DNA of 64,000 nt. Source: Lepas anatifera. Its lineage: Eukaryota; Arthropoda; Thecostraca; Lepadidae. The stretch covers positions 1,389,501-1,453,500 of the forward strand of contig JAOTON010001596.1 of assembly GCA_034440635.1 (NCBI GenBank), written 5' to 3'. The notes under the pieces are model-generated. The model was not told the origin of the DNA. It was given only the letters and a program-made list of their open reading frames with translations, and did not search any database. The position numbers were made by a program, and so were the translations under genes. The stretch's first letter is position 1; each line of letters begins with the position of its first letter. Shown here in pieces: positions 11,810-21,572 of this stretch.

Positions 11810-11946
11810 CTTACGCGATCGGCGCTGGTCATAGTGGCCCTGCGGGCGGGCCGGTGGAGCTCGCGCCGGGGGCGGCTCTCGGGGCGGTGCACAGGCCGGG
11901 GGTGGGGTCGGCCGGCCGGGTGACCCGCCGCTAGCCTCTGCCGAGC
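11810..11946 (-). CDS. Slp/Slac2-like gene, exon 3 of model
   Basis: Minus-strand exon with a strong donor, gtgagc (11804-11809). Two acceptors are phase-compatible with the previous exon, which ends with one base of a codon. One is ctgcag at 11947-11952, giving 137 bp in a Pro/Arg-rich frame ending ...GHYDQRRSRK in phase 0, which suits the 10800 acceptor. The other is near 12000, giving a different frame ending in phase 2, which suits the 10750 acceptor. The region is very GC-rich and all codon statistics are weak, so the exon is less certain than its neighbours. Confidence 0.42.
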
Positions 11947-12652
11947 CTGCAGAGCACGTGCCTCGGCGGCGCCGCGGCCAGCCTCTGCTGGATCTGGACA
12001 CGCGACGACACATGCGGCTGAAATGGTTTAGCTTTTGCGTCGGGAGAAGGCTGTTAAGTTTGGTTCGCCATGATGGTGCGAACTATCAAAAAGATGGAGT
12101 GGTTCATATCCACTTACAGTCGGATCGAGAGGGTCGGAGTCAAAAAGTGTTATCCCCGACCCACCCCTGGATTTCCCAATTTTTTATTAGAAACAACACT
12201 ATGACATTTCACTGTTGTTTGTTTACTCTATTACTTCCAAAGGCACCGGGAATGGGGCATTTTTCTCTACCAGTAATACAATGGTCAAGGTGATATCTGG
12301 TAAATCTATGTTTTCCAAAACTGCCTTACTGCAACAAAACGGTATCAGCTTGACAACATATGAGATGACGGCGTTGAACTTAAAGTCGGTAGGCTGGATC
12401 TCTGAAAGCCGAACCGGGAATATATTACAAGTTTGCTACTAATATCTTGCTGGTAACAATTATGAACGAAGTCTAAGCCTACCGCTACACGTATTTACGA
12501 CTCGAGCAATAAGTGCTAACGTTAGAGTTTGTAAAGGAGACAAACATAAAAATGGTCCCTAAGTCCGGCACTTATAGCCAGGCTCTCCAAAATTCCGACT
12601 GAGTCCGTGTAAGCCACCGATTGGCTTGGGCCGCGGCCGGAGCAGGTCTCAC

Positions 12653-12780
12653 TCGATAGGGTCCAGGACCTGCGGATCTGGCGCCGCAGCAGCGTCGAGG
12701 GCGCCACCTGCCGCTCTCTGCGCCGCGATGGCCGCCGCACAAAGGCGTTCATCCACTGACCCGTCGCCAGCTGGATCTCG
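12653..12780 (-). CDS. Slp/Slac2-like gene, end of the Rab-binding domain (exon 2)
   Basis: Minus-strand exon of 128 bp, starting after ctgcag (12781-12786) and ending at donor gtgaga (12647-12652). It begins with one base that completes the codon split at the end of the zinc-finger exon (20028). The joined reading gives CHKQ-LEIQLATGQWMNAFV. The Slp/Slac2 family has the same layout: last CxxC, a short charged helix, then a Gly-x-Trp-aromatic motif. Here the ATGQW stretch fits. The rest is strongly basic (PSRRRERQ, RRQIRRSW). The acceptor is the first of 18 near-identical copies in the adjoining minisatellite. Confidence 0.68.
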
Positions 12781-13803
12781 CTGCAGGAGGGACAGAGGGG
12801 TGGTATTTATCCACTGACCCGTCGCCAGCTGGATCTCGCTGCAGGAGGGACAGAGGGTCGGTATTTATCCATTGACCCGTCGCCAGCTGGATCTCGCTGC
12901 AGGAGGGACAGAGGGGCAATATTTATCCACTGACCCGTCGCCAGCTGGATCTCGCTGCAGGAGGGACAGAGGGGCGGTATTTATCCACTGGCCCGGCGCC
13001 AGCTGGATCTCGCTGCAGGAGGGACAGAGGGGCGGTATTTATCTACGGACCCGTCGCCTGCTGGATCTCGCTGCAGGAAGGACAGAGGGGCGGTATTTAT
13101 CCACTGACCCTTCGCTAGCTGGATCTCGCTGCGGGAGGGACAGAGGGGTGGTATTTATCTACTGACCCGTCGCCAGCTGGATCTCGCTGCAGGAGGGACA
13201 GAGGGTCGGTATTTATCCATTGACCCGTCGCCAGCTGGATCTCGCTGCAGGAGGGACAGAGGGTCAGTATTTATCCACTGACCCTTCGCTAGCTGGATCT
13301 CGCTGCAGGAGGGACAGAGGGGTCGGTATTTATCCATTGACCCGTCGCCAGCTGGATCTCGCTGCAGGAGGGACAGAGGGGCGGTATTTATCCACTGACC
13401 CTTCGCTAGCTGGATCTCGCTGCAGGAGGGACAGAGGGTCGGTATTTATCCACTGACCCGTCACCAGCTGGATCTCGCTGCAGGAGGGACAGAGGGTCGG
13501 TATTTATCCACTGACCCGTCGCCAGCTGGATCTCGCTGCAGGAGGGACAGAGGGGCGGTATTTATCCACTGACCCTTCGCTAGCTGGATCTCGCTGCGGG
13601 AGGGACAGAGGGTCGGTATTTATCCACTGACCCGTCGCCAGCTGGATCTCGCTGCAGGAAGGACAGAGGGGCGGTATTTATCCACTGACCCTTCGCTAGC
13701 TGGATCTCGCTGCGGGAGGGACAGAGGGGCGGTATTTATCCACTGACCCTTCGCTAGCTGGATCTCGCTGCAGGAAGGACAGAGGGGCGGTATTTATCCA
13801 CGC
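12753..13803. repeat. 58-bp minisatellite, 18 copies, carrying a splice acceptor
   Basis: ctggatctcgctgc recurs at exact 58-bp steps from 12771 to 13758, giving about 18 units. Units alternate between ccgtcgccagc and ccttcgctagc variants. Read on the minus strand, each unit contains cctctgtccctcctgcag followed by cgagatccagctggcgac. That is a pyrimidine tract, an AG acceptor and the first bases of exon 2 of the Slp-like gene. Because 58 is not a multiple of 3, reading through units shifts frame and meets stops. Open frames of up to about 100 codons in the array are repeat shadows. Confidence 0.93.
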
Positions 13804-14212
13804 TGACGTCCTGGTGACTTCAACCGAGAAGGGTAAAGCACTGGTGGATTTAAGGGGGTTCAAAAGGAGCAAGTTTTGGCCGTTAATCTTTGAAAATACG
13901 ATGTTTTTGCGATTTTTCCTCAATTTAGCCCCTAGAACGTTGGTTTGGCCCCCTCCAAAAGCTGCTCCTGGGTCCACCAATGATGTAAAGGAATACAAAA
14001 CTTGGGTGAAAACTCGTACGGAACCTAGAAAAAATGGAGATTGTAATTTTTTATGATAAAACATAATAAGATAGAATTTTGATAAGACAGATCGTAACAT
14101 ATCACTTGGCAATGAATGAACATGCCAAAAAATATGACACAGGAAAATAAAGCATTACGCTATTTCTAAACTTCTCTGATGTTTCTGACTGAAGACTAAT
14201 GTAATATCTAGT
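13804..14212. other. No recognised gene
   Basis: Intron sequence of the Slp-like gene. Short open frames occur on both strands without splice or family support. A stretch near 13935-13980 (ccccctccaaaagctgctcctgggtcc) has the flavour of a repeat edge but no partner was found. Confidence 0.3.
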
Positions 14213-15235
14213 TTAACCCTCGCCCCACCGGGGGCATCGATGGCCCCCAAAGGTTTTTTCGAGATAGCAGAAAAACAGCGAAACGCAGCACCGCGGTTGA
14301 GGACTCTATCTCTCACCTCATTATTTTCCCACCATCCCTGACAATTTTTACCCCGAGTCACCCAAGGTCAGGTCACCAGGCGAGGTCAACCAAGGTCACC
14401 TTACTTCAACTTTGAAGCTCTATAAGAGCTACATTTCCTAGTCGATCGATTTGAAAGTTGCTACACTTCATGACCCTTCCAGGGTCTACAACGTGTATAT
14501 CTGGGATTTTTCGATTTCGTGACCTGAGGTCAGGTCACGAGGCGACCTCTCCCATTGGAAAAGCATGGGGAAAAGCTGTCTCATGATCTAAAAGCCACAA
14601 AAATGATTGCAAATGCTCAGACTGCTCAGAACAGCGGTTTTGGACAACCTTCCACGGATCCCAGGGGTCATATTTTCCCTTTGACTTTTCCAAGGTCATC
14701 CAAGGTCACCAGGGGGTCAAAAACAGTATTTTGACAATAACTGTTGTCCTAATTAAGCTAAAGCGCTGAAACAAACACCATCGTGTTTGTCTCGTCACTG
14801 GCTTTCATGTAATGTACGGTAAGGTTACTTTCGTGACCTCAGGTCATATTAGGTCACAATGTGACCTCTGGAGGTCAAACCACTGCGGGAGGTCTTTACG
14901 TTCTACATAGCGGAAAAAGGTCTGGCAATTTCCTATCAAAGGTATTTAACCAGATTTCAATAGCTTCAATGGTATAGGAGTTATGCCCAGTTTTCTTAAG
15001 CATTGCATATTTGAGTGAAAATAGCCTATCTTGACCTTTCTTGACCTCTGGAGGTCAATCCATTGACCTGAGCGCTTCAACATGTGAAGTAATTTCTTAC
15101 TGAATTCACGCGAGCTTTCTAATGCACTTTGCAGATTTGTGCTAACCCCCATATTTTCGGAGTTAGAGGGGGAGGCCATCGATGGCCCCCGGTGGGGCGA
15201 AGGTGGCGCCGGACTCCCGGTGGGGCGCGGGTTAA
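14213..15235 (+). mobile_element. TTAA-flanked DNA element, family A, copy 1
   Basis: Inverted termini CCCTCGCCCCACCGGGGG and ...CCGGTGGGGCGCGGG are bracketed by TTAA (14213-14216 and 15232-15235). TTAA duplication points to piggyBac or Kolobok. Terminal sequence is partly duplicated inside the right end. The interior is packed with AGGTCA hexamers and has no transposase. It is a complete 1.02-kb copy. Others are 40234-45096 (holding a LINE), 45269-46303 (inverted) and 55130-61167 (holding a 5-kb insertion). Confidence 0.85.
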
Positions 15236-15930
15236 AGAAAGCAATAGTATTCAAATAATATGTTTTCTAGTTTTGAAAAAAATCATCCGTAAAATTTTAC
15301 TAAACGCACAATTTGCAAGCATCTTTATCGAAAATCTGCATTCAACACATGATCAAACAGATAATAACAATATCGTTAGTGGGCTGTTATGATACAACGG
15401 TGAGTAGATAATTGTATTAGAGTAAGTAAATAATTCAGTGAGGATAATTAGACAACCACTGGAGCTGATGAACCACGGCTCAGTGATATGTATCGTTAAT
15501 ATAAAAACCAACTCACTGAGAAAAAATTGACGTGGTTTTTCTTCGTAAAGCCCTTGTTATTAGGCATTTGCAAGATTTTACCTTGCGTGTAGTAAGACGA
15601 GGCAAAACATTTTGTAGGCACCTGGTTCTACGAGGTCTATGCAAGGCGGCGTGACGAGGTTTTTACTAACATTACTAGCTCGTAACTAGGTATTTAAGAC
15701 GACAGATGCTTGTTTGCTTTAATTGTAATAAGGATATAACGAGGTCGTTGACCTAGTTTTACGAGTGTATTGCGATGTACCTGTCTTTGCCTTACTAGCT
15801 TTCGGGATTTTACTCGGGTTGTTAACTAGCTTATTAACTAGCTTTTGTTGACTTCTTGTGCGGCTCACATCCCCTCTCCTACCGTGCGTTAAAATGCCAT
15901 GAGCATTAAGAAAAATACACTTATATACCC
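15236..15930. other. No recognised gene; tag/tta-rich intron DNA
   Basis: I see AT-rich sequence with repeated 'ctagct' and 'gaggt.tttac' words between 15640 and 15850, but no coding, TIR or tRNA-like signal. Confidence 0.3.
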
Positions 15931-15939
15931 GTGAAAGGT

Positions 15940-15945
15940 TTTATT
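15940..15945 (-). terminator. Possible poly(A) signal AATAAA
   Basis: AATAAA on the minus strand, about 190 bp downstream of the stop codon at 16137. The position suits the terminal exon 16456-16137. The hexamer is common by chance in AT-rich DNA. Confidence 0.4.
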
Positions 15946-16136
15946 TGGAAAGGTTCACTGAACATCAACAAAATCAGACAACATCAAACATCGAAATTTC
16001 TCGTTGCCAAACAATCTCACTACATTGAACACATTTTCTCCGAGCCATCTCCCCTTGTCCCAGTGTTCTCCTTGCATAAACCATGGTACATGGTAACCAC
16101 CTTGCATGGCACCTTATATGGCAACCACTGGTACAC

Positions 16137-16456
16137 TTAGGTGTGGCGGCTTAGCGCCGAACGAAGTTTCTCCACCAAGGAATCGGTAACCTTTCGCTCC
16201 ACTTTGAGGACCTCCGAGGCCATGAACCGCCCAAACCGGCGCGCAGACCCGTATCTTAGGTTATATATGAAGAGAACTGCCGCCCACAGCAGTGTCAGGT
16301 CTACCAGGGTGCTGGCTGTGGCTACGCACACGCCGTCAACTTCAATTGTCAGCTTTCCCTCAGAGGTCTTCATGACAGCTGGGGCCGGTTTCCCGTCGGG
16401 ATTCAGCACGGACGGGGCCGCTCCCAGGGTCCATAGCAGAGCCCTGCATGCTCGAT
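16137..16456 (-). CDS. Terminal exon of an unidentified small membrane protein
   Basis: Minus-strand exon preceded by attttctgttgcag, an excellent acceptor, and running 106 codons to TAA (16139-16137). It starts two bases into a codon. The product has a first part rich in Ala, Pro and Gly, a short stretch EGKLTIEVDGVCVA, then a hydrophobic segment TLVDLTLLWAAVLFIYNL that could span a membrane. The last 35 or so residues form a basic, probably helical tail (FMASEVLKVERKVTDSLVEK) ending SRHT. I do not recognise the family. It lies in the large intron of the Slp-like gene, same strand. Its phase does not fit the zinc-finger exon, so it is better read as a nested gene than as an alternative end. 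Confidence 0.6.
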
Positions 16457-16989
16457 CTGCAACAGAAAATACCATGTTTAGGATATGGTGTTATGTGTAT
16501 CAACATATTTTGTAACTTATCATCTCTGATTCCTTTCCATCATGAAACCTGCTCAAGTCAGAAGTCACAGGTCATGTCATTCTATTTAAGTCATGGCTAA
16601 ATCAATTCAGACCCCTTTCAGTCCTTTTTAGACGCATCTCTAGAGGGGATAGACACCAGGTCCTCGACATAGAAATCAGGTTGCTTAATTGCGATGCTCG
16701 GTTGGCATTGCTATTTTCATGTCAGTTTCATATATCAATGATTCATTAAAGTAATTTGTTTATCACGATTTCCGCTTGAATCATGCCTTGAGGCGAGGTC
16801 ATCTAGCCTGGTGACCTTACCTAATATCGTCCACACATAGCATTCTTGGGGACATCTACGCAATGTGGAGAAGTGATCATTCGGAAACACGGGGGAGTGA
16901 GAAAATATATTCCGCTTTCTAAAGGGATAAATGCAAAGAATTCAGTTAAGTAAAATTCAATTAAATTCTAAATTCAGTTAAGTATTTTC

Positions 16990-17660
16990 TTAACCCGCGC
17001 AATGGAGGGGGTCTGACACTAGCGCGGAGTGGAGGGGGTCCTAATGTGACCCGCCCGAGATCTCGGAAACCAAGAGTTATAAAAATGAGCGTTTAAAGGG
17101 TTGGTGGGGTTGGGATGATCAACATTAGGTCAACATCTTCAAGGTCAAACGAGGTCACAAAGATCAAATTTTGGCCGTGCTGGAGACCTACCGGGAAATG
17201 CCGGGATTTTGCGGAAACAAGTAAAAAATACACTACAAATGGCATTAGGGTATGAAAGGAAGGTCCCATACCAGGTGACCTCGTATTTTGGGGGTCAAGG
17301 CCATTCAAGGTCATTGACCTATGATGTCACATAATAGCATATTCCCGTAAAATACAAGGTCACTGCCAATTTCGCTCTCGTTGGGCAGGAAATAAGGGTT
17401 TGACCTTGATCCATGACCTTTGACCTTGACACAGACTGGCCTTTATTAGGAAATCATATGTCATAACGGGTGATAGCATTTGACTGGGAACACGGGGTCA
17501 ATGACCTTAAAAAGGCCCCATGACCTTGACCTGCGACCTTTAACTTCAAATGGGATGACCCTAACAAATAAAACAAATTATATTGCCTTATGAAGTCATC
17601 ACCCAGCATGTAACGCAGACTAATTACTGCAAACAAGCGGCAAAACATTGGATTCAAAAT
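16990..17660. repeat. Partial TTAA-type element with AGGTCA-rich interior
   Basis: TTAACCCGCGCAATGGAGGGGGTCTGA (first 20 bases from 16990) closely parallels the left terminus of family B (ttaacacgcgcattgacggg). It is followed by a similar gacccgcccgagatctcgg block and a long AGGTCA/TGACCT-rich stretch. I found no right terminus, so this looks truncated. The minus-strand open frames at 17093-17314 and 17454-17657 fall inside it and are not supported as genes. Confidence 0.5.
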
Positions 17661-17863
17661 TTAGGTCCTATTGGCAAAATCCACCAGATTTTTGAATATT
17701 TATTTAATCTTAAAATTTTCGGGGGCATGGGCTCCCGTTCCCACGCCTATGTTTGAAGATCAACGGAAAATACCCAGGTTCAATGCATGGCGAGGGACAA
17801 AGAGGAAAGGCGAGCTTTCAGCATTGAAAATGTTTCTTGGACTCCAAACAGGGACCTTAGAAC

Positions 17864-18104
17864 CAACAGCGTCGCCACCACCAAAAAAGTGGGGGGGGCG
17901 GCCGGCCAGCCAGAAACTTCAACCTTATGCTGACAAAAAACTGCCCACGCTAGGACCGAAAAGTCTTCGGATTTGGGCTCCTCGTTGCCTCCCGCACCGG
18001 CTGGTTATTAAAATGTTCGATTTTCCTCCCATTTTGACTATCAGGAAATAGTCGGCCCAAAAGTGGGGGCCCGCCCCTGGCCCCCCCCGGTGGCGACGCC
18101 CCTG
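17864..18104. mobile_element. hAT-type MITE, family 2, inverted copy
   Basis: The right terminus GGTGGCGACGCCCCTG and left terminus caacagcgtcgccacc are inverted. The flanks cttagaac (17856-17863) and cttggaac (18105-18112) are an 8-bp duplication with one mismatch. The interior, for example the block reading ttgggctcctcgttgcct, is the reverse complement of 37472-37708. A diverged relative lies at about 50655-50795. Confidence 0.75.
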
Positions 18105-18615
18105 CTTGGAACTATGTTCCAAGTTGGGGGCAGCGGGAATTTTCAGGTCATCCCTTCCCACTCCTATTCTTAATAGAAAATATAGCCAATGAAAATATAG
18201 CCATAGGCTGCACAGAGTTTCAAGAACGTAATGTGAACAATCATTACCATCACCCGAAAAACCTTTAAAGGAAGTTGCAACAACCCCCTGTCATGGCGAC
18301 GGTAACTACCTAATTGGTATCCAAACATGAACGTTCAAAGTTTTAGCAAATTTAGAATTTTTCACTGGGAGGAAGGTTTCAAGTTATTTCCTATTTACCC
18401 ACACGGACAAAAGCACACATACACAGTCATAGGTATACGAACGTCCAGAATATTGGTAAGAGGGGACCAAGGTGCATTTGGAAATCATTTCTCTCCAAAC
18501 AACGCCCTAGGTTAATTGATAAGAGTCACGAATATTGGGGGGCCATGGACCCCCTGCACCTTCTGTTCCTTCGCCTATCTGCATATTTCATTAACAGTTT
18601 ATTTGGCTTTCTTAC

Positions 18616-18700
18616 CTTGCCGTCTTTGGAGGAGCAGCAGATAACACGAATCCCGGCGCGAAAGCAGAACGAAGAATGACTGACAAACACATTTGGCGCG
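18616..18700 (-). other. Possible first exon of the nested gene
   Basis: A near-perfect minus-strand donor, GGCAAG followed by gtaagaaag (18615 downward), ends this stretch. Upstream on the minus strand are a tcagtc initiator-like word and a CpG-rich region with CCAAT and CACGTG. Splicing to 16456 would be in phase 1 with no in-frame ATG in this exon, so it might be 5' UTR or have an intervening exon. Exact start unknown. Confidence 0.35.
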
Positions 18701-18860
18701 AGTACCGGACTGCTGCCTAGCGAATGAGAGCGAAGCCCGCCCGATGCGCAACCAATCATAATCGCAGGCTCCAGCGTTCCTTGTTAACGAGGGCCGGAGC
18801 CTCGTCACAGCACGTGGCTTTTACGCTAGCCGATCCCCCGTCATAGCTGTGACGTGGTTA
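18700..18860. promoter_or_regulatory. Possible CpG-rich promoter
   Basis: Within about 160 bp there is a CCAAT box (18752-18756), CACGTG (18811-18816) and TGACGT (18850-18855). The GC and CpG content is higher than in the surrounding intron. It lies just upstream, on the minus strand, of the strong donor at 18610-18615. This is a motif-level inference. Confidence 0.3.
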
Positions 18861-19559
18861 AATACTAGTGAACTAGGGCTCTCTCGAGGGGGGCTTGTTA
18901 CAAAAAAGCTGGAACATTGTGAGCGGCTGGTTTAGCTGGTTGCTAACAAGAAATGAACGCTTGTAAAACGATACTAGGGCAATGATCCACTTGGAGCTCG
19001 TGAAAACTTTTTTGAGTGCTATTGCATAATTTTGAACTCTGACCAGAAACAGAAAAATGCTCGATTCCCGAACCGGTCGGGCAGACACTGCACTTCTCAA
19101 ATAAAATCCAGACAGTGTATCAACCCTGAAGTCTTATTCTCAAGGCATTTTGGTAGTCTCGGGGCTAGGTGTTCGACGCTTTATTGCCATCTATTCTAGC
19201 GCCGTAGTAATTGAGTACGAATCTCCGTTGTGCCAATTTGTCCATATAATCGTTGTGAGCGGATGCTTCCGAGACTCTAGCGTACAGAGGGCCCACCAAG
19301 TTAGGCATACCTCATACACCCTCCTCCGACCGAGTACGTTTTTTTTAGGTAAAACAATTCAGGCAAAATAAGCTAAACGCATGCTCGCTTCCCTGTTTAG
19401 AATGCTCTATTTTCCCTTGAGGTGGCGGTTAAAGCAGATTAATATTTGCCTTGATGAATATGAATACTTTTCCAGGACGGCAACTTTGTAGAAAATTATA
19501 TATTTGGAAATGTTTGGGGCATACTGACACAGAACAAATCAGAATCTGGTCCGTAATTG

Positions 19560-19730
19560 GTTTGGAAGTACCGGAACAAGACACCGCGTATACCTGCCAC
19601 GTATACCTACCACGTATACATACCGCGTATACATACCGCGTATACTTACCACGTATACCTACCACGTATACATACCGCGTATACATACCGCGTATACCTG
19701 CCATGCATCCAACCGACAGTACTTCCAAAC
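19560..19730. repeat. 13-bp GTATAC array between inverted 12-mers
   Basis: Nine GTATAC palindromes sit at 13-bp steps (19588, 19601, 19614, 19627 and so on) in units like 'cacgtatacctac'. The block is flanked by gtttggaagtac (19560-19571) and its exact reverse complement gtacttccaaac (19719-19730). The Tyr/Pro-repeat open frames here are artefacts of the array. Confidence 0.85.
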
Positions 19731-20027
19731 AAGCTAACAGACTGAAGAGCGAGGGAGCATGACATTTGGCACGCAGATTTAGCATGGAAAATAAAGTTAG
19801 ATAAAACTATAGCTTGTATAGGACATTTCGGGAAAAGTCAGCCATGGGTTTTGCAATGACTTGGCCCTCCGCCTAAGCTTCCTTAGATCTCTATTGAGCG
19901 CAAGCTCGGGATTATTTCGTCTAATATCGCTTTGATAGTATCTGAGCGAGTTTACAACTATCTTTATCTACACAGGTTGACATGTGTTGCCCCCAATTAA
20001 TGGTAAACTCCACCATACACTACTCAC

Positions 20028-20288
20028 AGCTGTTTGTGGCATACGGTGCAGACCCAGGATTGTCCGTTGCCGGTTGTCCTGCGACAGGTCTTGCAGACTC
20101 GGGCGTGGCAGGAGCGACAGGGGGCGCCCCGGTTGATGACACGGCCCAGCTGGAGGCGACAGCGCGCGCAGGTCCGGTCAGGGTCAACTCCTGACCTCAG
20201 CGCCCCCTGGCGACGCATCTGCTGCAGTTCGGCCTTCAGCAAGCTGCCGAGAAAGGAGGACGCTGACTTTAGGACGTGCATGTGCCCA
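20028..20288 (-). CDS. Slp/Slac2-type Rab effector, FYVE-like zinc-finger exon
   Basis: Minus-strand exon of 261 bp between acceptor gtcttgccgcag (cag at 20289-20291) and donor gtgagta (20021-20027). It begins with the last base of a codon and ends with two bases. Residues 7-29 are the end of an amphipathic helix (LLKAELQQMRRQG). Then comes DRTCARC and four CxxC pairs at residues 41/44, 58/61, 66/69 and 81/84, with INRGAPCRSC and WVCTVC between. In the synaptotagmin-like and melanophilin/MYRIP families this helix plus zinc finger is the Slp homology domain that binds GTP-Rab27 on secretory granules or melanosomes. The DRTCARC start is most like the Slp branch. The first half of the Rab-binding helix must be in an upstream exon not found here. 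RIM and rabphilin have related fingers and are the main alternative. Confidence 0.82.
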
Positions 20289-20291
20289 CTG

Positions 20292-21261
20292 CGGCAAGAC
20301 AACCAGACTAGAAGCAAGCAAACGGGCTATATCGAGAGCGAATATATTAATATTTTTGGAAATGCCTTAACACCTCAAAAACGTTAGAATATCCTTTCAA
20401 TCAAGACTTTTGTCTCAGGTCATCAGCTAGGTTTCAGTGTTGGGGGAGGGGGGTAATGTGTAACACAGTCATATTGGCACACACCTGGAGTAAACACATG
20501 GAGCATACTACCTGTATTCACTTAATAATGTCCTTTAGGTGAGGTTACGCTTTGTGTTCTCAAACATGAACTAGCTGGTGTATTATGTTTCTTAACTGAT
20601 AATGTTATTTATGGACTGAAGTAGCATGTTTCATCAAACTCTATCCGTAAAATCTAAAAGCAACCTATAGATATTCAGATAGGTCTGTGGAAGATTTACT
20701 TGCAAGAATCAAACAAATTTCTTCTTTCTAGACGTACATTTTCTAGGAAAGAACATCACCACAGACCACAGATATGTAAAACTCTCTCTCTATAGTTCGA
20801 CCGAGCCTAACAAGTCTGTCAGCCTATCATATTAAACGGTCAACCCCCTGGCTGCGTACTGAAATATAGCTCGATGGTTCTATCCCACGTTTTCACTCCA
20901 CAGCACATTCAATTAGCGCGGTTGAAAACCGCTGTACGGGCCAGCCAACTCTCCGTACAGTGCAATGTCCCCGCGTGCATTTCAGCTCACAAGGAGGCTT
21001 CCCGCACCCGGTTCTCAAACCACACACACGCTTGTGGCCGGACGGAGCGGCACACTTCACAGAAGATAGCTCCGTGTATAAAAACATGGGCAGAAAGTGT
21101 GTACAGGCTGTTCGCTGTTCGCACCAATTGAGAGACGATTAAGTGGCCCAAACGGACTCCGGCTGGACGCCATTTTTGCTTCAATTTACGGCGTTTGCAT
21201 CATGCATTGCACGAGGCCTTTTGGAAAGTTTTCAGCGCAAAACCGGGCTGGAATCGCCACG
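20292..21261. other. No supported gene; intron of the Slp-like gene
   Basis: Short frames on both strands overlap between 20874 and 21300 without matching splice sites. One, 21087-20893 on the minus strand, is Cys-rich but I could not support it. No repeat termini were recognised. Confidence 0.3.
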
Positions 21262-21402
21262 CGGACAATAGAGCTCTTCATCAAAGAGTTACTTTATTAA
21301 CTTTTGAACACTAGACGTTTCAGAATCAGAGTTCCTTCCTCAGTAGATTAAACTCACATCAAAAACACTGTTAAGACACATACAAAAGCTAAAGTTCGAA
21401 AC
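21262..21402 (-). repeat. Left terminal inverted repeat of the Penelope-like element
   Basis: The reverse complement of the right arm at 22130-22265. It carries the better preserved hammerhead core on the minus strand (21346-21311). The last 15-20 bp, around gttcgaaac, align after a small gap. Confidence 0.85.
21311..21346 (-). ncRNA. Type I hammerhead ribozyme candidate
   Basis: Read on the minus strand: CTA, then CTGAGGA (matches the CUGANGA core), AGGA-ACTCTGA-TTCT (a 4-bp stem II, A-U, G-C, G-U, A-U, with a 7-nt loop), GAAA, a minimal stem III (ACGT), the cleavage triplet GTC, and TAG closing stem I against CTA. All core positions I can check are present. Short type I hammerheads of this kind are known in Penelope-like element terminal repeats. 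Stem I beyond 3 bp is weak, so activity may need a dimer or tertiary contacts. Confidence 0.7.
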
Positions 21403-21572
21403 TGAGCCCTTGGAATTTGTAGTGAAGAGTTTTTGAAGGAAGATATGGACCAAGTTTTTCAAGTATTTTTAAACTTACAATGCCCAAAAGGATTACTTAT
21501 TCAACTGCAAGAGAAGACGAAGAAATTAAAGAAAGAAACCGAAGAAAAAAGAAACCAGGACAGGAATGAAGA

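Noticed and set aside
12872..13456. Open frames of 60-97 codons in the 58-bp array
   Set aside because: Frame shadows of the tandem repeat. The array is intron sequence next to exon 12780-12653.
12753..13803. Regular repeats that might be read as a CRISPR array
   Set aside because: Units are head-to-tail at 58 bp with no unique spacers, and the DNA is animal.
16137..16456. The terminal exon as an alternative end of the Slp-like gene
   Set aside because: The zinc-finger exon ends in the wrong phase; the joined frame would stop after about 30 codons and lose the membrane segment.
20893..21087. Cys-rich minus-strand frame
   Set aside because: The Cys spacing fits no family I know, no acceptor or donor fits, and two other frames are also open.
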